A DNA stretch of 14,837 bases, taken from assembly GCA_046261875.1 (NCBI GenBank), contig JBHENW010000131.1:1-14837 (forward strand), in the 5' to 3' direction. Origin of the DNA: JBHENW01 sp046261875. GTDB taxonomy: Bacteria; Acidobacteriota; Thermoanaerobaculia; UBA5066; Gp7-AA6. The notes beneath the pieces are model-generated. The model was not told the origin of the DNA and searched no databases. It worked only from the letters and a program-made list of their open reading frames with translations. Both the position numbers and the translations under genes were made by a program. This document shows, piece after piece, positions 13,765 through 14,837 of the stretch (positions are counted from its first letter, which is position 1; the number at the start of each line of letters is the position of its first letter).

Positions 13765-14505
13765 GTGCGGACGGCGCGACAGATCCTGATCTGGACCGGG
13801 GTCGTCGTGCTGACGGTCACCTTCGGAGTCCCCTCCATTCTCGCGGCCTTCATCCCGCCCCGCGGCGACTGGTTCCTGCTCTTCGCCCGCGGCTGGGCGC
13901 GCTCGATCCTGCGCATCGCCGGGATCTCCGTCCGGGTCCTCCACTCCGGGCGGCTCGACCCGGCGCGCAGCTACGTCGTCGTCTCGAACCACGAAAGCTT
14001 CTGCGACATCCCGGTCCTCCTCGCCACGCTCCCGATGTCGCTGCGGTTCATGGCCAAGCGCAGCATCTTTGGCGTCCCCGTCCTGGGGTGGTCGATCGCG
14101 GCGGCCGGCTTCATCCCCGTGGACCGCGGGGAGCGGTCGCGGGGCGCGGCCACGATGGACGCGGCGCTGCGGCGCCTGCGGGGCGGCCGGTCGGTCGTGA
14201 TCTTCCCGGAAGAGACGCGGTCCGCCAACGGCTCCCTGCTCCCGTTCAAACAGGGCGCGGCGTTGCTCGCCCTGCGTTCCGGGTTGCCGCTGCTTCCGTT
14301 CGGCATCGCGGGGACGCGCCGGATCCTCCCGAAAGGAAGCTGGCGCATTTCCGGAGGCCCGGTCGTCCTGTGCGCCGGTTCTCCGCTCGGCGTCGAAGGG
14401 CGCCGTCCCTCCGACCGCCGCGATCTGACCCGGCGCCTGCAGGCCGAGGTCGAATCCCTTCGGGAGGAGGCCGCCCGAGAGCTTCCGGCCGGGGCGCGGC
14501 GCTGA
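13765..14505 (+). CDS. plsC: PlsC-type 1-acylglycerol-3-phosphate acyltransferase family protein
   Basis: Encodes 246 residues from GTG 13765. A TTG at 13732 in the same frame, with GGAG 8 nt ahead, would add 11 residues and is the alternative. One N-terminal membrane segment (about 8-30) precedes motif I NHESFCD (catalytic H76 and D81), motif II near FIPVDRGERSRG (116-127), motif III FPEETRS (147-153) and motif IV LPFGIAGT (177-184). This is the complete set for the lysophosphatidate acyltransferase family, which transfers an acyl chain to the sn-2 position at the inner membrane. Lyso-lipid or ornithine-lipid acyltransferases share these motifs, so the exact acceptor is uncertain. It diverges from the mla operon, which suits a shared envelope-lipid role. 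Confidence 0.87.
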   Translation: MRTARQILIWTGVVVLTVTFGVPSILAAFIPPRGDWFLLFARGWARSILRIAGISVRVLHSGRLDPARSYVVVSNHESFCDIPVLLATLPMSLRFMAKRSIFGVPVLGWSIAAAGFIPVDRGERSRGAATMDAALRRLRGGRSVVIFPEETRSANGSLLPFKQGAALLALRSGLPLLPFGIAGTRRILPKGSWRISGGPVVLCAGSPLGVEGRRPSDRRDLTRRLQAEVESLREEAARELPAGARR

Positions 14506-14512
14506 GACTCGC

Positions 14513-14549
14513 CGATGCGTCGCGGTTCCTGCTTCACCCCGCGGCATCG
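14513..14549 (+). terminator. Possible hairpin terminator after the acyltransferase
   Basis: CGATGC (14513-14518) pairs with GCATCG (14544-14549) and CGCGG (14521-14525) with CCGCG (14539-14543), giving 11 bp with a 2-nt bulge and a 13-nt loop, 8 nt after the stop codon. No T-run follows, so it may act with Rho, or only stabilise the 3' end. Confidence 0.35.
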
Positions 14550-14570
14550 CTCCTCGACGTGGCCGCATGG

Positions 14571-14576
14571 TATTTT
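14571..14576 (+). promoter_or_regulatory. -10-like hexamer TATTTT for the Mrp-like gene
   Basis: TATTTT is followed by 7 nt and GTG 14584, or by 4 nt and GTG 14581. The spacing matches the other leaderless-looking starts in this window. Confidence 0.35.
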
Positions 14577-14583
14577 CGGCGTG

Positions 14584-14837
14584 GTGTCGACCGCGGCGGA
14601 GGTGACGGAGGAAAAGGTCCTCGAGACGTTGCGGACCGTGCGCTTCCCGGGCCTCTCCCGCGACATCGTCTCCTTCGGCTTCGTCAAGGACCTGGCCATC
14701 GGCGGTGGCAACGTCTCCTTCCGTCTGGAAATCACGACCGAGTCGCCCCGCGCCGCCGAGCAGATCCAGCGCGACGCGACCGAGAAGCTCCGGGCGCTGC
14801 CCGGAATCCACGCCGTCACGATCCGCCTGGACCTGCG
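14584..14837 (+). CDS. mrp: Mrp/ApbC-type Fe-S carrier, N-terminal domain (3' end outside the window)
   Basis: The 84 complete codons read as the MIP18/DUF59-type domain that precedes the P-loop ATPase in Mrp/ApbC proteins: VTEEKVLETLRTVRFPGLSRDIVSFGFVKDL, then VSFRLEITTESP and LRALPGIHAVTIRLDL. The usual TPACP cysteine segment is replaced by TTESPRAAEQ, which occurs in Mrp-type but not SufT-type versions. The ATPase part would lie beyond 14837, so a lone MIP18-family protein remains possible. Mrp proteins bind and deliver [4Fe-4S] clusters in the cytoplasm. The start may also be GTG 14581, one codon earlier. No Shine-Dalgarno precedes either. Confidence 0.75.
   Translation, partial: MSTAAEVTEEKVLETLRTVRFPGLSRDIVSFGFVKDLAIGGGNVSFRLEITTESPRAAEQIQRDATEKLRALPGIHAVTIRLDL

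Noticed and set aside
12852..13916. Long N-terminal extension of the MlaF frame
   Set aside because: It covers the complete mlaE gene in another frame and has shadow composition. GTG 12851 gives a normal MlaF length.
13672..14811. Minus-strand open frame of 379 codons opposite the acyltransferase
   Set aside because: Low-complexity Arg/Gly/Asp-rich reading without motifs; the plus strand has all four acyltransferase motifs.

Overview
The window is GC-rich (about two thirds G+C by eye) and densely coded, with typical Gram-negative envelope genes: a TonB-dependent outer-membrane receptor, a lipoprotein cytochrome c, a Tat-exported flavoenzyme and an Mla-type lipid ABC transporter. The receptor carries an N-terminal carboxypeptidase-regulatory-like domain, and a damaged gene joins a CadC/OmpR-type winged helix to the tail of a PD40/TolB-like propeller protein. 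Both are favourites of Acidobacteriota, so I infer a member of that phylum or a close relative. This is inference from gene style, not a phylogenetic result.

Layout. 1-867 (+): C-terminal part of a Ycf46-type AAA ATPase, cut by the window edge. 997-1560 (-): small secreted HExxH protein whose Shine-Dalgarno sits in the bulge of a long hairpin. 1689-2086 (+): winged-helix gene with a large internal deletion and frame change. 2152-3432 (+): Tat-exported monomeric-sarcosine-oxidase-like flavoenzyme. 3466-3497: palindromic intergenic element. 3519-6155 (-): TonB-dependent receptor. 6279-7291 (-): a c-type cytochrome lipoprotein overlapping a stand-alone LON-domain protein by 4 bp. 7369-7641 (+): [4Fe-4S] ferredoxin.

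7617-13675 (-) is the main unit: six tightly packed genes in transcription order, mlaE permease, mlaF ATPase, mlaD substrate-binding protein, UDP-glucuronate 4-epimerase, UDP-glucose 6-dehydrogenase and UDP-glucuronate decarboxylase. The first three form an inner-membrane lipid ABC transporter. The last three turn UDP-glucose into UDP-GlcA and then UDP-GalA and UDP-xylose. Overlaps and 1-10 bp gaps imply one co-translated operon coupling lipid traffic to sugar donors for surface glycans or LPS. Diverging from it (+) are a PlsC-type acyltransferase (13765-14505) and the start of an Mrp/ApbC-type Fe-S protein (14584-end).

Several first-in-transcript genes have a TANNNT hexamer only 7-11 nt before the start codon, suggesting leaderless or nearly leaderless mRNAs. 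I saw no tRNA, rRNA, CRISPR array, transposase or phage gene, and no stretch over 300 bases lacks a gene.
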